64,000 nucleotides of DNA from SZUA-448 sp045627185 (GTDB taxonomy: Bacteria; Bacillota; Clostridia; Lachnospirales; Lachnospiraceae). The stretch covers positions 18,260 to 82,259 of the forward strand of contig JAZQNE010000114.1 in NCBI GenBank assembly GCA_045627185.1, read 5' to 3'. Positions 26,700-35,310 of the stretch are shown here, piece after piece. Each line of letters starts with the position of its first letter. Within the stretch, counting starts at the first letter, position 1. The position numbers were made by a program, and so were the translations under genes. The notes below the pieces were generated by a model, which saw nothing but the letters and a program-made list of their open reading frames with translations, did not search any database and was not told where the DNA came from.

Positions 26700-27692
26700 A
26701 TGTCATTTTATAATTTATCTGATATTTCATTTCCGAATTTGGGGATTACAATTCACAACCTTCCTATGGGAATTGATGTTTTTGGATTCCAGATTGCATT
26801 TTACGGCATTACAATTGCAATAGGAATGCTTGCGGGATATTTCATCGCAGAAAAACAGGCCAAGAAATACGGTCAGAGTGTTGACCTGCTTCTTGATTTC
26901 GCCATTGTTGTTATTATTGCATCGGTTATCGGTGCCCGTGCATATTATGTTATTTTCCACTGGGATGCCTTCAAGGGCGACTTCTGGTCGGTATTTAACC
27001 TTCGTACAGGCGGACTTGCAATTTACGGTGCTGTAATTGTAGCAATTATAACTGCCGTAATCTTTACAAAGGTTAAGAAGATTAACTTTGGTGCATTTGC
27101 CGATGTTTGTGTGCCCGGACTTCTTTTGGGTCAGACTATAGGCCGTTGGGCAAACTTCTTTAACAGAGAAGCATTTGGTAAATATACCGATAATATCTTT
27201 GCAATGCGTGTGGATTTAAAGGCAGTAAGTTATGAATATAAGCTTTCTGACGCGTCACTGAAGGTTCTGTTTGCAGATAAGCCTGGTGCATATGCAAAAA
27301 TCAGCGAGCAGATTCATAATCTTGTTACCGTTGACGGTGCAACATATGTCCAGGCTCATCCGACATTCCTTTATGAATCGCTCTGGAATCTTGGAGTTCT
27401 TGTATTTGTTTTGATTTATGCCCGTAAAAAGAAATTTGACGGCGAGCTTCTTTGCTGGTACTCAGTTCTTTACGGAATCGGCCGTTTCTGGATTGAAAGT
27501 CTCCGTACAGACCAGCTTTTCTTATGGAAGACAGATATCCCGGTATCCATGGTTGTTGGTGCCGCAATGGCTGTTGCAGGCCTTGCTTTTATTTTCTTCA
27601 GACATATGAATGCAAGAAAAACAGGTGCAAAGCCGGTAAATAAGGTTACTTCCGAAAAGGCTCAGAGCAGCAAGGCAGAAATTGAAAAATAA
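26700..27692 (+). CDS. lgt: Prolipoprotein diacylglyceryl transferase
   Basis: An inner-membrane enzyme that attaches diacylglycerol to the lipobox cysteine of prolipoproteins. The 330 residues have about seven hydrophobic helices and the signature GRWANFFNREAFG, with the following family segments HPTFLYESLWN and YGIGRFWIESLRTDQ. The C-terminal tail of about 35 residues is Lys-rich and looks cytoplasmic. It follows ychF by 17 bases and is closed by a strong terminator. Confidence 0.95.
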   Translation: MSFYNLSDISFPNLGITIHNLPMGIDVFGFQIAFYGITIAIGMLAGYFIAEKQAKKYGQSVDLLLDFAIVVIIASVIGARAYYVIFHWDAFKGDFWSVFNLRTGGLAIYGAVIVAIITAVIFTKVKKINFGAFADVCVPGLLLGQTIGRWANFFNREAFGKYTDNIFAMRVDLKAVSYEYKLSDASLKVLFADKPGAYAKISEQIHNLVTVDGATYVQAHPTFLYESLWNLGVLVFVLIYARKKKFDGELLCWYSVLYGIGRFWIESLRTDQLFLWKTDIPVSMVVGAAMAVAGLAFIFFRHMNARKTGAKPVNKVTSEKAQSSKAEIEK

Positions 27693-27708
27693 TCGTTAAA
27701 ATATCGTA

Positions 27709-27742
27709 AACCACTACATCTTGTAGATGTGGTGGTTTTTTT
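27709..27742 (+). terminator. Intrinsic terminator after lgt
   Basis: AACCACTACATC (27709-27720) and GATGTGGTGGTT (27726-27737) form a 12-bp stem with a five-base loop; the T run continues to 27742. Confidence 0.92.
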
Positions 27743-27767
27743 ATACAAAAAATATATTTTAGTAAAA

Positions 27768-27804
27768 AAGCGAGTAAAAATATAACTTTTTACTTGCTTT
27801 TTTT
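27768..27804. terminator. Second hairpin, AT-rich, between lgt and mraZ
   Basis: AAGCGAGTAAAAA pairs with TTTTTACTTGCTT (27787-27799) across a six-base loop, with one G-U pair and more T after it. The A run before it means it could also stop transcription from the other strand. The mraZ -35 hexamer lies within its right arm. Confidence 0.6.
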
Positions 27805-27822
27805 GCGTTTTTGAGGTATTAT
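27794..27822 (+). promoter_or_regulatory. Promoter of the mraZ division cluster
   Basis: TTGCTT (27794-27799), a 17-base spacer and TATTAT (27817-27822). The start site would be near 27829, just before the MraZ-type repeats. Confidence 0.7.
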
Positions 27823-27830
27823 GTACCTAG

Positions 27831-27870
27831 AAAGGGTGAATTGTGGTGGAGATTCCCTTAAAAGGGTGAA
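27831..27870 (+). promoter_or_regulatory. Decamer repeats, probable MraZ operator
   Basis: The leader is organised in 10-base units: AAAGGGTGAA at 27831, TTGTGGTGGA at 27841, GATTCCCTTA at 27851 and an exact second AAAGGGTGAA at 27861. MraZ is known to bind short G-rich direct repeats spaced about one helical turn in front of its own gene, so this is a likely autoregulatory site. The CCCTT-AA-AAGGG inverted repeat at 27855-27866 overlaps it. Confidence 0.6.
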
Positions 27871-27890
27871 AATCAGGAAGGAGGCCGGCG

Positions 27891-28322
27891 ATGTTTAAGG
27901 GCAAATTCAATTACACGCTTGATGCTAAAAACAGAACAATTATTCCGGCCAAGCTTCGTGATGAACTGGGTGGCAGCTTTGTTATCACCATCGGCCCTGA
28001 AGGATGCCTTTACATCTATTCGAATCAGGAATGGGACAAAATAGCAGAAGGTCTCTTAAAACTTCCGCTTACACCTGAAGCAAGCAGGTTCAGACGTAAT
28101 TTCATGTCAAATGCAAATGACTGTGAAACGGATTCACAGGGACGATTCCTGATTCCTACGGAACTGAGCGAACAGGCACATCTGAAAAAGGATGTTATTT
28201 TCTCCGGTAATATCAATAAAATCGAACTTTGGGACAAAGAACGGTTTGAAGAAACAATGGCACCGTTTAATAACATGGATGAGGTTATTAATAAGATTGC
28301 AGAATATGGCATCACCCTTTAA
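27891..28322 (+). CDS. mraZ: Division/cell-wall cluster regulator MraZ
   Basis: A ring-forming DNA-binding protein that represses the division cluster. The 143 residues contain two SpoVT-AbrB-like halves with the DxxxR patterns LDAKNRTIIPAKLRD and TDSQGRFLIPTEL. AGGAAGGAGG lies before the ATG. It is the first gene after a terminator and a promoter, and the decamer repeats in its leader are its probable target. Confidence 0.95.
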   Translation: MFKGKFNYTLDAKNRTIIPAKLRDELGGSFVITIGPEGCLYIYSNQEWDKIAEGLLKLPLTPEASRFRRNFMSNANDCETDSQGRFLIPTELSEQAHLKKDVIFSGNINKIELWDKERFEETMAPFNNMDEVINKIAEYGITL

Positions 28323-28369
28323 GCTTTACAGCCAAATGCGGGAAACGCAGTCAGAGTGAAGGAGAACTA

Positions 28370-29314
28370 ATGGCAGATTCGGAGTTCAGACATATTTCGG
28401 TCCTTCCGGAAGAGACAATTGAAAATCTGGATATCAAGCCTGGCGGAATATATGTTGACGGCACAATGGGCGGTGCGGGTCACGGTTATCTGATTTGCAA
28501 AAAGCTTTCGCCAAACGGAAAGTACATCGGCATTGACAGAGATGAAGATGCAATTGAGGCGGGCAAAAAAAGACTTGCTGAGTTTGGTGACATTGTAACG
28601 ATTGTCCGAAGCAATTATTCCGAAATGGGAAGCGTATTAAGAGCCCTTAAGATTGAAAAGGTTGACGGAATTCTTCTTGATCTTGGAGTTTCTTCACATC
28701 AGCTGGATGTGGCCGAAAGAGGCTTCTCTTATATGGCAGATGCACCACTTGATATGAGAATGGACAACCGCCAGACAAGAACAGCAAAAGACATTGTTAA
28801 TAATTATTCGGAAGCAGAGCTTGCAAGAATAATCCGTGAATACGGTGAAGACAGTTTTGCACAGAACATCGCAAAACACATTGTTGCTGCAAGAGAAATC
28901 AAACCGATTGAAACCACTTTTGAACTGAATGAAGTAATAAAAGCTTCAATTCCGATGAAGGTCCAGAAAACGCTCGGACATCCCGCAAAGAAAACCTTCC
29001 AGGCAATCAGAATTGAACTGAATCATGAACTTGAAGAATTAAGGCTTTGTCTTTCAAGCATGATAGGAAAACTTAATCCGGGCGGAAGATTTTGCATTAT
29101 TACTTTCCACTCACTTGAGGACAGAATAGTTAAAACTGTTTTCAAAACTGAAGAAAACCCGTGCATATGTCCTCCGGAATTTCCGGTTTGCGTATGCGGA
29201 AGAAAGCCTACAGGACGTGTTGTTACAAGAAAACCTGTTATTCCTTCCGAGGAAGAGCAGGAGAACAATTCAAGGTCCAGAAGCGCAAAGCTGAGAGTCT
29301 TTGAAAAACTCTGA
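28370..29314 (+). CDS. rsmH: 16S rRNA (cytosine1402-N4) methyltransferase
   Basis: RsmH (MraW) methylates N4 of C1402 in the ribosomal P site. The 314 residues contain YVDGTMGGAGHG (SAM motif), DGILLDLGVSSHQLD and the C-terminal ITFHSLEDRIVK. AAGGAG is 7 bases before the ATG. It holds its usual place as the second gene of the division cluster. Confidence 0.96.
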   Translation: MADSEFRHISVLPEETIENLDIKPGGIYVDGTMGGAGHGYLICKKLSPNGKYIGIDRDEDAIEAGKKRLAEFGDIVTIVRSNYSEMGSVLRALKIEKVDGILLDLGVSSHQLDVAERGFSYMADAPLDMRMDNRQTRTAKDIVNNYSEAELARIIREYGEDSFAQNIAKHIVAAREIKPIETTFELNEVIKASIPMKVQKTLGHPAKKTFQAIRIELNHELEELRLCLSSMIGKLNPGGRFCIITFHSLEDRIVKTVFKTEENPCICPPEFPVCVCGRKPTGRVVTRKPVIPSEEEQENNSRSRSAKLRVFEKL

Positions 29315-29382
29315 TGTGACGCAATTTTGATTAAGAAACAATCCCTTGCGGATAAATAAAAGTAACTAAAAGGAGAATCGGC

Positions 29383-29958
29383 ATGGAAGCTGATAAGAAG
29401 CAATATTACGGACAACTGAATAATGAATATCTGTCCGAAGGTAATGTTGCCTATAAGGTAAAGGATTACCGTTATGATGGAAACACTGCACCGGCATATG
29501 AACCGCTTCCCGCAGTTGTTGCACCTGAAAGAAGAGAAGACAGAAAACCTGAAAGACAGCCTGAAACAAGAACCCGCAGAAATTATAAGCCAAAGGCAGA
29601 ACAGAACTTAAGCTTCGGCTCACTTATAGTTCTTATTGCAGCAATGGCTGTAACGTTGTATACTTGTTACAGTTACTTAAAGGTTCAGGCGGACACAGTC
29701 CTTGTGAACAAGCAGATTAAGTCGCTTCAGAGTGAACTTGAGTCACTTCAGGCAAGAAATGATGTTGCATATAATGATGTCATTGAATCGGTAGATTTTG
29801 AAGAAGTATACCAGATTGCAGTAAGGGATCTTGGTATGGTTTACCCGAACAACAACGTTACTTACAGGTACAGTACAAATAATTCGGGCTATGTAAGACA
29901 ATATGCCGATATCCCCGAAGCTGAGAAACTTGTTGCGCTTAAGGAACTGTTACCGTAA
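29383..29958 (+). CDS. ftsL: FtsL-like division protein
   Basis: A small bitopic protein expected to join FtsQ/DivIB and FtsB/DivIC at the division site. The 191 residues have a long polar, Glu/Arg/Pro-rich cytoplasmic tail (1-75), one transmembrane helix at about 77-100, and a short coiled coil (VNKQIKSLQSELESLQARND) outside. Sequence similarity in this family is always weak; the call rests on this topology and on its place between rsmH and ftsI. It could also be described as a septum-formation-initiator protein. The cytoplasmic tail is longer than usual. Confidence 0.75.
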   Translation: MEADKKQYYGQLNNEYLSEGNVAYKVKDYRYDGNTAPAYEPLPAVVAPERREDRKPERQPETRTRRNYKPKAEQNLSFGSLIVLIAAMAVTLYTCYSYLKVQADTVLVNKQIKSLQSELESLQARNDVAYNDVIESVDFEEVYQIAVRDLGMVYPNNNVTYRYSTNNSGYVRQYADIPEAEKLVALKELLP

Positions 29959-29970
29959 AAAGGTGAAAAG

Positions 29971-31869
29971 GTGAAAAAGAGTAAGAAAGAAAAGAAAAAA
30001 CATATATTCAATCCCAAAATGCAAGCATCTTTAATGCTTGTATTTTGTGTTATTCTGGCATGTGTTGTTTTTCTGTGCTTCAGAATTGCTTATATCGGTT
30101 TCAAAAACGGTGACCGGTACAAGAAACGTGTTTTGGAACAGCAGTCCTTTGTTTCTTCCGAAATTGTCAGCGAACGCGGCTCGATAGTGGACAGAAACGG
30201 GCTTATTCTTGCAAAAAGCAAGCGCGTTTATAACGTTATTCTTGATCCGGATGTTGTTCTTACAAAGCGAAACAGTAAAACACCATATCTTGACCCTACC
30301 GTGAAAGCTATTTATGAAGTTTTCGGAATTGAGGAAGAAACCACCAGAAAAATCATTAGTGAGCATTCTTCAAGTAAATACTATGTTCTTCAGAAACAGG
30401 TTGAGCTGTCCCGGGTTGAAAAGTTTGAACAGATGGCCAAAGACAACAAGAGTATAAAGGGCGTATGGTTTGAGGATGATTTTATCAGGGTTTATCCTTA
30501 TGATTCGCTTGCTTCGCATGTTGTCGGATTTCTGTCAGGCTCCGATGAAGGCCTCTGGGGTCTTGAAAAATATTATAATTCGACACTTACCGGTACAAAC
30601 GGCAGAACTTACGGATATTTTGATTCTGAGCTGAATCTTCAGAAGACGGTCCATGAAGCTGTTGACGGCAACACCCTGGTTCTTACTCTTGATACAAAGC
30701 TTCAGGCCGTTGCAGAGCGTTATATTAATGATTTCGTTAATGAAGTCGGTTGCAAGAATATGGGCATTGTTATGTTGAATCCCAATAATGGCGAAATACT
30801 TGCAATGGCATCAAAGGATGAATATAATTTAAATAATCCGCGTGACCTTACTGCTTTTTATGATGAGGAAACGCTTGCTTCAATGTCGGATACCGAAAAG
30901 GTTGATGCCCTCAACAGAATTTGGCGTAATTTCTGTGTGAGCGATACATATGAACCCGGTTCGGTTTTCAAGCCTTTTACTGTTGCCGCAGCGCTTGAGG
31001 AAGATACTGTTGAACCAACGGACGAATTTGAATGTAACGGTGTAAGAACGGTTGGCGGATGGAATATTTACTGCGCAACTTCAGGCGGTCATGGAAAGGT
31101 CAGCCTTACCAAGGCATTAATGCGTTCCTGTAACTGTACGCTTATGGACATTGTAGCTGAGCTTGGAAATACTGCATTCCATAAGTATCAGCTCCGTTTT
31201 GGATTCGGCTCCAAAACAAATGTTGACCTTCCGGGTGAAACAACCGGTATTATTATGAATGAGAACCAGCTGAAGGCAAGTGAACTTGCAACAAGCAGCT
31301 TCGGTCAGTCCTTCAATGTTTCCATGATTCAGATGATCAGTGCTTTTGCATCGCTTGTAAACGGGGGCTCATATTATAAGCCGCATATCGTTTCCGAAAT
31401 TCAGGATTCAAACGGGCTTACGGTTCAGAAAATTGAGCCTGAGGTAGTGCAGGAGACAATATCTGAGGAAACATCGGCATTCTTAAGAGAAGCAATGCTT
31501 CAGACTGTTGAAGGCGGAACAGGTAAAAAAGCAGCTGTGGAAGGATATCTTATCGGTGGTAAAACAGGTACTGCCCAGAAACTTCCGCGCTCTGAAAAAA
31601 GATATGTTGTTTCTTTTATGTCTGTTGTTCCCGTTGATAACCCGCAATTCCTTATGTACCTTGTTATTGACGATAACCAGGATGAAGAATATTCGGCAAG
31701 CAGCCATTATGCAACAACACTGTCTTCAAGGATTCTGAATGAAGTTTTACCTATGATCGGTATTTACCCTGAAGGAGAAATTGATTATCATATTCATTAT
31801 CCTGAGGAATATGATGATACATCCGATGAAGAAAACGGCTTGTCCGTATCCGAAGTTCCGGAGAATTGA
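29971..31869 (+). CDS. ftsI: Class B penicillin-binding protein (FtsI/SpoVD type)
   Basis: The transpeptidase that crosslinks septal peptidoglycan together with FtsW. The 632 residues show a Lys-rich N-terminus, one membrane anchor at about 17-40, a PBP dimerisation domain, and the transpeptidase with SVFK (Ser331), SCN (386-388) and KTG (531-533). There is no PASTA domain and the C-terminus is acidic, so the spore-specific SpoVD form is less likely than FtsI. It starts at GTG, 12 bases after ftsL. Confidence 0.93.
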   Translation: MKKSKKEKKKHIFNPKMQASLMLVFCVILACVVFLCFRIAYIGFKNGDRYKKRVLEQQSFVSSEIVSERGSIVDRNGLILAKSKRVYNVILDPDVVLTKRNSKTPYLDPTVKAIYEVFGIEEETTRKIISEHSSSKYYVLQKQVELSRVEKFEQMAKDNKSIKGVWFEDDFIRVYPYDSLASHVVGFLSGSDEGLWGLEKYYNSTLTGTNGRTYGYFDSELNLQKTVHEAVDGNTLVLTLDTKLQAVAERYINDFVNEVGCKNMGIVMLNPNNGEILAMASKDEYNLNNPRDLTAFYDEETLASMSDTEKVDALNRIWRNFCVSDTYEPGSVFKPFTVAAALEEDTVEPTDEFECNGVRTVGGWNIYCATSGGHGKVSLTKALMRSCNCTLMDIVAELGNTAFHKYQLRFGFGSKTNVDLPGETTGIIMNENQLKASELATSSFGQSFNVSMIQMISAFASLVNGGSYYKPHIVSEIQDSNGLTVQKIEPEVVQETISEETSAFLREAMLQTVEGGTGKKAAVEGYLIGGKTGTAQKLPRSEKRYVVSFMSVVPVDNPQFLMYLVIDDNQDEEYSASSHYATTLSSRILNEVLPMIGIYPEGEIDYHIHYPEEYDDTSDEENGLSVSEVPEN

Positions 31870-33018
31870 TTGAATATGGATAATAACATTACCGTAATAA
31901 ATGGAAAACAGAAAATGAAGAGAGGCTATTTTGATTTCAGCCTCTTATTTCTGACCATTTTTCTTATTGGTTTTGGTATTATCATGCTGTACAGTGCAAG
32001 CTCATACAATGCCACAAAATATTACAATGACCCTATGTTTTTTACCAGAAGTCAGATAAAAAATGCTTTGATCGGGCTTGTTGCGATTGTGGTTGTTACT
32101 GTAATAAATTATTCGATTTACGGAAAAGGTCCTTTCGGACTTCCGTTTATTGCACTTGTCGTATGCATCGGCTTAATGGCTTTTGTTTATTTTCGCGGCG
32201 ATGAGCATGGTGGCTCACAGCGTTGGATTACTTTCCTGGGACAGTCTTTTCAGCCTTCCGAGTTGGCAAAAGTCGGATTGATTGTTTTTGTTTCGTATGC
32301 AGTGAGTGCTGCGCCGAAGAAACTGTCCAACTGGAAGGGATTTCTCAAAATCCTTATTTACTGCAGTCCGCTTCTTTTTTTTGTTGCTCTTGAAAACCTT
32401 AGTACTGCGATTGTTCTTGCAGCTATTATTTTTGTAACATGTTTTGTGGCAAGTGAGAAGAAATTTTATTATTTAATCTTTCTTTTGATTGCGATTGCTG
32501 CAGGCGCTATTTTCATTTTTGCGGTTGGCTACAGAACCGAGAGAATTGATATCTGGCTTAATGTCGAAACACATGAAAAGGGAGGCCAGATTCTTCAGGG
32601 ACTTTATGCTATTGCTTCGGCAGGCCTTTTTGGTGCAGGCCTTGGAAACAGTATGCAGAAGCTGGGTTTTATTCCGGAAGCTCACAATGATATGATTTTT
32701 TCGATTATATGTGAGGAACTTGGAATTTTCGGAGCAGTTGCGGTTCTTCTGCTTTATGTCCTTGTTATCTGGAGAATCTATGTTGTTGCCGTTAATGCGA
32801 AAGATCTGTTCGGTAGTATGCTTTGCGTAGGTGTTATGACCAATTTCTCCGTTCAGGTTATTATGAATGTTGCGGTTGTTACAAATACCATGCCTTCAAC
32901 AGGTATTGCACTTCCGTTTATTAGCTACGGCGGAACATCGATGCTGATTTTCTGCGTTGAAATAGGCATGGTTTTAAGTGTGTCGGCGCGTATTGAAAGA
33001 GAAAGAGTTGAAGCATGA
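31870..33018 (+). CDS. ftsW: SEDS peptidoglycan glycosyltransferase FtsW
   Basis: Polymerises lipid II at the septum in partnership with FtsI. The 382 residues have about ten hydrophobic helices, an early GIIMLYSASS segment, the GSQRWI-LGQSFQPSELAK region, and a late LPFISYGGTSM. RodA has the same fold; the position between ftsI and ftsQ favours FtsW. CGGAG is 6 bases before the TTG at 31870; the ATG at 31876 is an alternative start two codons later. Confidence 0.92.
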   Translation: MNMDNNITVINGKQKMKRGYFDFSLLFLTIFLIGFGIIMLYSASSYNATKYYNDPMFFTRSQIKNALIGLVAIVVVTVINYSIYGKGPFGLPFIALVVCIGLMAFVYFRGDEHGGSQRWITFLGQSFQPSELAKVGLIVFVSYAVSAAPKKLSNWKGFLKILIYCSPLLFFVALENLSTAIVLAAIIFVTCFVASEKKFYYLIFLLIAIAAGAIFIFAVGYRTERIDIWLNVETHEKGGQILQGLYAIASAGLFGAGLGNSMQKLGFIPEAHNDMIFSIICEELGIFGAVAVLLLYVLVIWRIYVVAVNAKDLFGSMLCVGVMTNFSVQVIMNVAVVTNTMPSTGIALPFISYGGTSMLIFCVEIGMVLSVSARIERERVEA

Positions 33019-33068
33019 TAAGTTGATTTATCCGATTTCGGAAAATAGAAGAACAAAGGAGAGTAAAT

Positions 33069-33797
33069 GTGGATAAGAAAAGCAGAATAAACAGTTTTCT
33101 TCTGAAACTGGCAATTATCCTTATTATAATTCTGGTTGTTCTGGCTGTTTTCCGCGCCAAATGCACACTTGAAAAGGTTTATGTTACCGGAACGACATAT
33201 TATGATGAAACAGAACTTTATAAGCTTACAACAAACAGCCCGCTTGATTATTACGCACCTTTTTACTGCCTGAATATAAAGAAAAACAAGGGTTACGGAA
33301 TTCCGTTTATTGAAAAAATTGACGCCAGAATGGTTTCTCTTTCGGAAGTTGAACTTACGGTCTATAACAAGAAGATTACCGGCTGTATTGAGGCAATGGG
33401 CGGATTATTCTATTTTGACCGTGACGGACTTGTTGTTGAATGCAGCGACCGTATGATTGAAGGGATACCGCTTGTAGAGGGAATCGATTTTGATAATATT
33501 GTTGTAGGTAAGAAGCTTTCTGTGCAAAAAGAGAAAGTTTTTGATACTATCCTGAATCTTGTCCTGCTTATTGAAAGTCAGGAAATGAACATAGACAAAA
33601 TTACTTTTCAGAGGAGCGGGTCGGTTGTGCTTGATATTGGGCAGACAACTGTCCTTGCCGGAGAAAGAACATCTTATGATATTGTAATCAATGCTCTTCC
33701 GAATATTATCGGAGTGCTTGATGATAAAAACGTTACACTTGATATGGAAAATTACAGCGAAACAAACACAAAAGTCATTGGGAAACCCAAGAAATAA
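33069..33797 (+). CDS. divIB: Cell division protein FtsQ/DivIB
   Basis: A bitopic protein that organises the divisome outside the membrane. The 242 residues show a short basic N-terminus, a transmembrane helix at about 11-28, then a POTRA-like segment (CTLEKVYVTGTTYYDETEL) and a beta-rich domain. It starts at GTG with AAAGGAG upstream. It sits in its normal place between ftsW and ftsZ; ftsA is absent. Confidence 0.88.
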   Translation: MDKKSRINSFLLKLAIILIIILVVLAVFRAKCTLEKVYVTGTTYYDETELYKLTTNSPLDYYAPFYCLNIKKNKGYGIPFIEKIDARMVSLSEVELTVYNKKITGCIEAMGGLFYFDRDGLVVECSDRMIEGIPLVEGIDFDNIVVGKKLSVQKEKVFDTILNLVLLIESQEMNIDKITFQRSGSVVLDIGQTTVLAGERTSYDIVINALPNIIGVLDDKNVTLDMENYSETNTKVIGKPKK

Positions 33798-33877
33798 TGT
33801 GGTTTGATTTTTGTATCGAATCCTTTTTTCCGGATATATTTTTAAATAAAAAAAATAAAAAATATTAAAAAAAAGGG

Positions 33878-33906
33878 TTGATTATTTTACCGTAATTCTT
33901 TATCAT
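33878..33906 (+). promoter_or_regulatory. Promoter of ftsZ
   Basis: TTGATT (33878-33883), a 17-base spacer, and TATCAT (33901-33906), in a 170-base AT-rich spacer after divIB. Expected start near 33913, giving a leader of nearly 60 bases. Confidence 0.75.
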
Positions 33907-33932
33907 ATTGTGTAAGGGGTAATGATTGGGCA

Positions 33933-33950
33933 CAAGATATTGTTATCTTG
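33933..33950 (+). other. Hairpin in the ftsZ leader
   Basis: CAAGATA-TTGT-TATCTTG is a perfect 7-bp stem with a four-base loop, followed by four T and then the AAGGAGG ribosome binding site at 33955-33961. It may protect the mRNA end or weakly attenuate transcription. Confidence 0.55.
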
Positions 33951-33969
33951 TTTTAAGGAGGGTTCAACA

Positions 33970-35178
33970 GTGCTTGAAATTAGAATGAATGAGGCCGAGT
34001 CCGCAGCAAGGATAATGGTTATCGGCGTCGGCGGTGCCGGAAATAATGCGGTAAACCGCATGATAGAAGAGAATATTAAAGGTGTTGAGTTTGTCTGTGT
34101 TAATACTGATAAACAGCATCTTATGAATTGTAAAGCTCCTACATGCCTTCAGATCGGTGAAAAGCTGACTAAGGGTCTTGGAGCAGGTGCACAGCCTGAA
34201 ATCGGAGAAAAGGCTGCTGAGGAAAGTAAGGAAGAACTTACCGAACTTATTAAAGGTGTAGATATGCTTTTTGTTACTTGTGGTATGGGCGGTGGTACCG
34301 GTACAGGTGCTGCTCCTGTTATTGCAGGTATTTCAAAGGGAATGGGCATCCTTACCGTAGGTATTGTAACAAAGCCTTTCCGTTTTGAAGCAAAACAGCG
34401 TATGAATAATGCCATTGCCGGCATTGAAAAACTTAAAGATGTTGTTGATACGCTTATTGTCATTCCCAATGATAAGCTTATTCAGCTTGTTGACCGTCGC
34501 ACATCAATGCCTGATGCTCTTAAGAAGGCTGATGAAGTTCTTCAGCAGGGTGTTCAGGGTATCACGGACCTTATTAATGTTCCCGGTCTGATTAACCTTG
34601 ACTTTGCTGATGTTCAGACTGTTATGAAGGACAAGGGTGTTGCTCATATCGGTATCGGTACGGCAACAGGTGAGGACAAATGTACACAGGCTGTTCAGAA
34701 AGCTATTTCCAGTCCTCTTATTGAAACAACAATTGAAGGCGCAACAAACGTTATCTTCAATATTTCCGGTGATGTTTCCATGATTGAAGTTAATGATGCT
34801 GCTACTTATGTTCAGGAGCTTGCCGGTGAATCGGCTAATATCATTATCGGTGCTGTTTATGATGATTCAGTTCCGGATTACTGTTCAATTACTGTTATTG
34901 CAACTGGTCTTGAAAAGAATTCATTTACCATTAACACTCCTTCATTCCTTACCGGAAAGCAGATTACCAGTAATACTCCCAAAACTACCGGAACAGGTAC
35001 TGTTACCGGTTTTGGTTACAAGCCCATGACTACCGGAAATCCGGTTCCAAGCCCTTCAACTCCTTCAACGCCTGCACCTGCGCCTGTTATTTCACAGACT
35101 CCGGTTCAGCCTGCTACATCAAGTGGAAATGAACGCGAAATCAGAATTCCCGAGTTCTTGTCTAAAAACCGCAAATAA
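33970..35178 (+). CDS. ftsZ: Cell division GTPase FtsZ
   Basis: The tubulin homologue that forms the Z-ring. The 402 residues contain VGGAGNNAVNRM, the tubulin signature GGGTGTGAAP, and the C-terminal peptide RIPEFLSKNRK that binds membrane anchors. Between the globular domain and this peptide is a Thr/Pro/Ser-rich linker (about 320-385). I start at GTG 33970 because AAGGAGG is 8 bases upstream; the longer frame from ATG 33922 would translate through the leader hairpin. A terminator follows. Confidence 0.97.
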   Translation: MLEIRMNEAESAARIMVIGVGGAGNNAVNRMIEENIKGVEFVCVNTDKQHLMNCKAPTCLQIGEKLTKGLGAGAQPEIGEKAAEESKEELTELIKGVDMLFVTCGMGGGTGTGAAPVIAGISKGMGILTVGIVTKPFRFEAKQRMNNAIAGIEKLKDVVDTLIVIPNDKLIQLVDRRTSMPDALKKADEVLQQGVQGITDLINVPGLINLDFADVQTVMKDKGVAHIGIGTATGEDKCTQAVQKAISSPLIETTIEGATNVIFNISGDVSMIEVNDAATYVQELAGESANIIIGAVYDDSVPDYCSITVIATGLEKNSFTINTPSFLTGKQITSNTPKTTGTGTVTGFGYKPMTTGNPVPSPSTPSTPAPAPVISQTPVQPATSSGNEREIRIPEFLSKNRK

Positions 35179-35193
35179 AAAATGATATTTCTG

Positions 35194-35225
35194 CAGACTC
35201 CGGGTTAATACTTGGAGTCTGTTTT
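35194..35225 (+). terminator. Intrinsic terminator after ftsZ
   Basis: CAGACTCC (35194-35201) and GGAGTCTG (35214-35221) form an 8-bp stem with a 12-base loop, followed by TTTT. Confidence 0.85.
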
Positions 35226-35241
35226 ATATTTTGGTTTTATT

Positions 35242-35283
35242 TATGTCCCGGTATTTTTGTTTTATTTTATGTTCCGGTATTTT
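35242..35283 (+). repeat. Two copies of a 16-base direct repeat before the nuclease gene
   Basis: TATGTCCCGGTATTTT (35242-35257) and TATGTTCCGGTATTTT (35268-35283) differ at one base and are 26 bases apart. They lie within 70 bases of the next start codon. This may be a protein-binding site or a chance local duplication. Confidence 0.5.
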
Positions 35284-35310
35284 GCATAATTTTTATGGGA
35301 GGATTTATTT

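Noticed and set aside
33922..33969. Longer FtsZ N-terminus from ATG 33922
   Set aside because: It would translate the leader hairpin and lacks a ribosome binding site; GTG 33970 has AAGGAGG at 8 bases and gives a normal FtsZ start.
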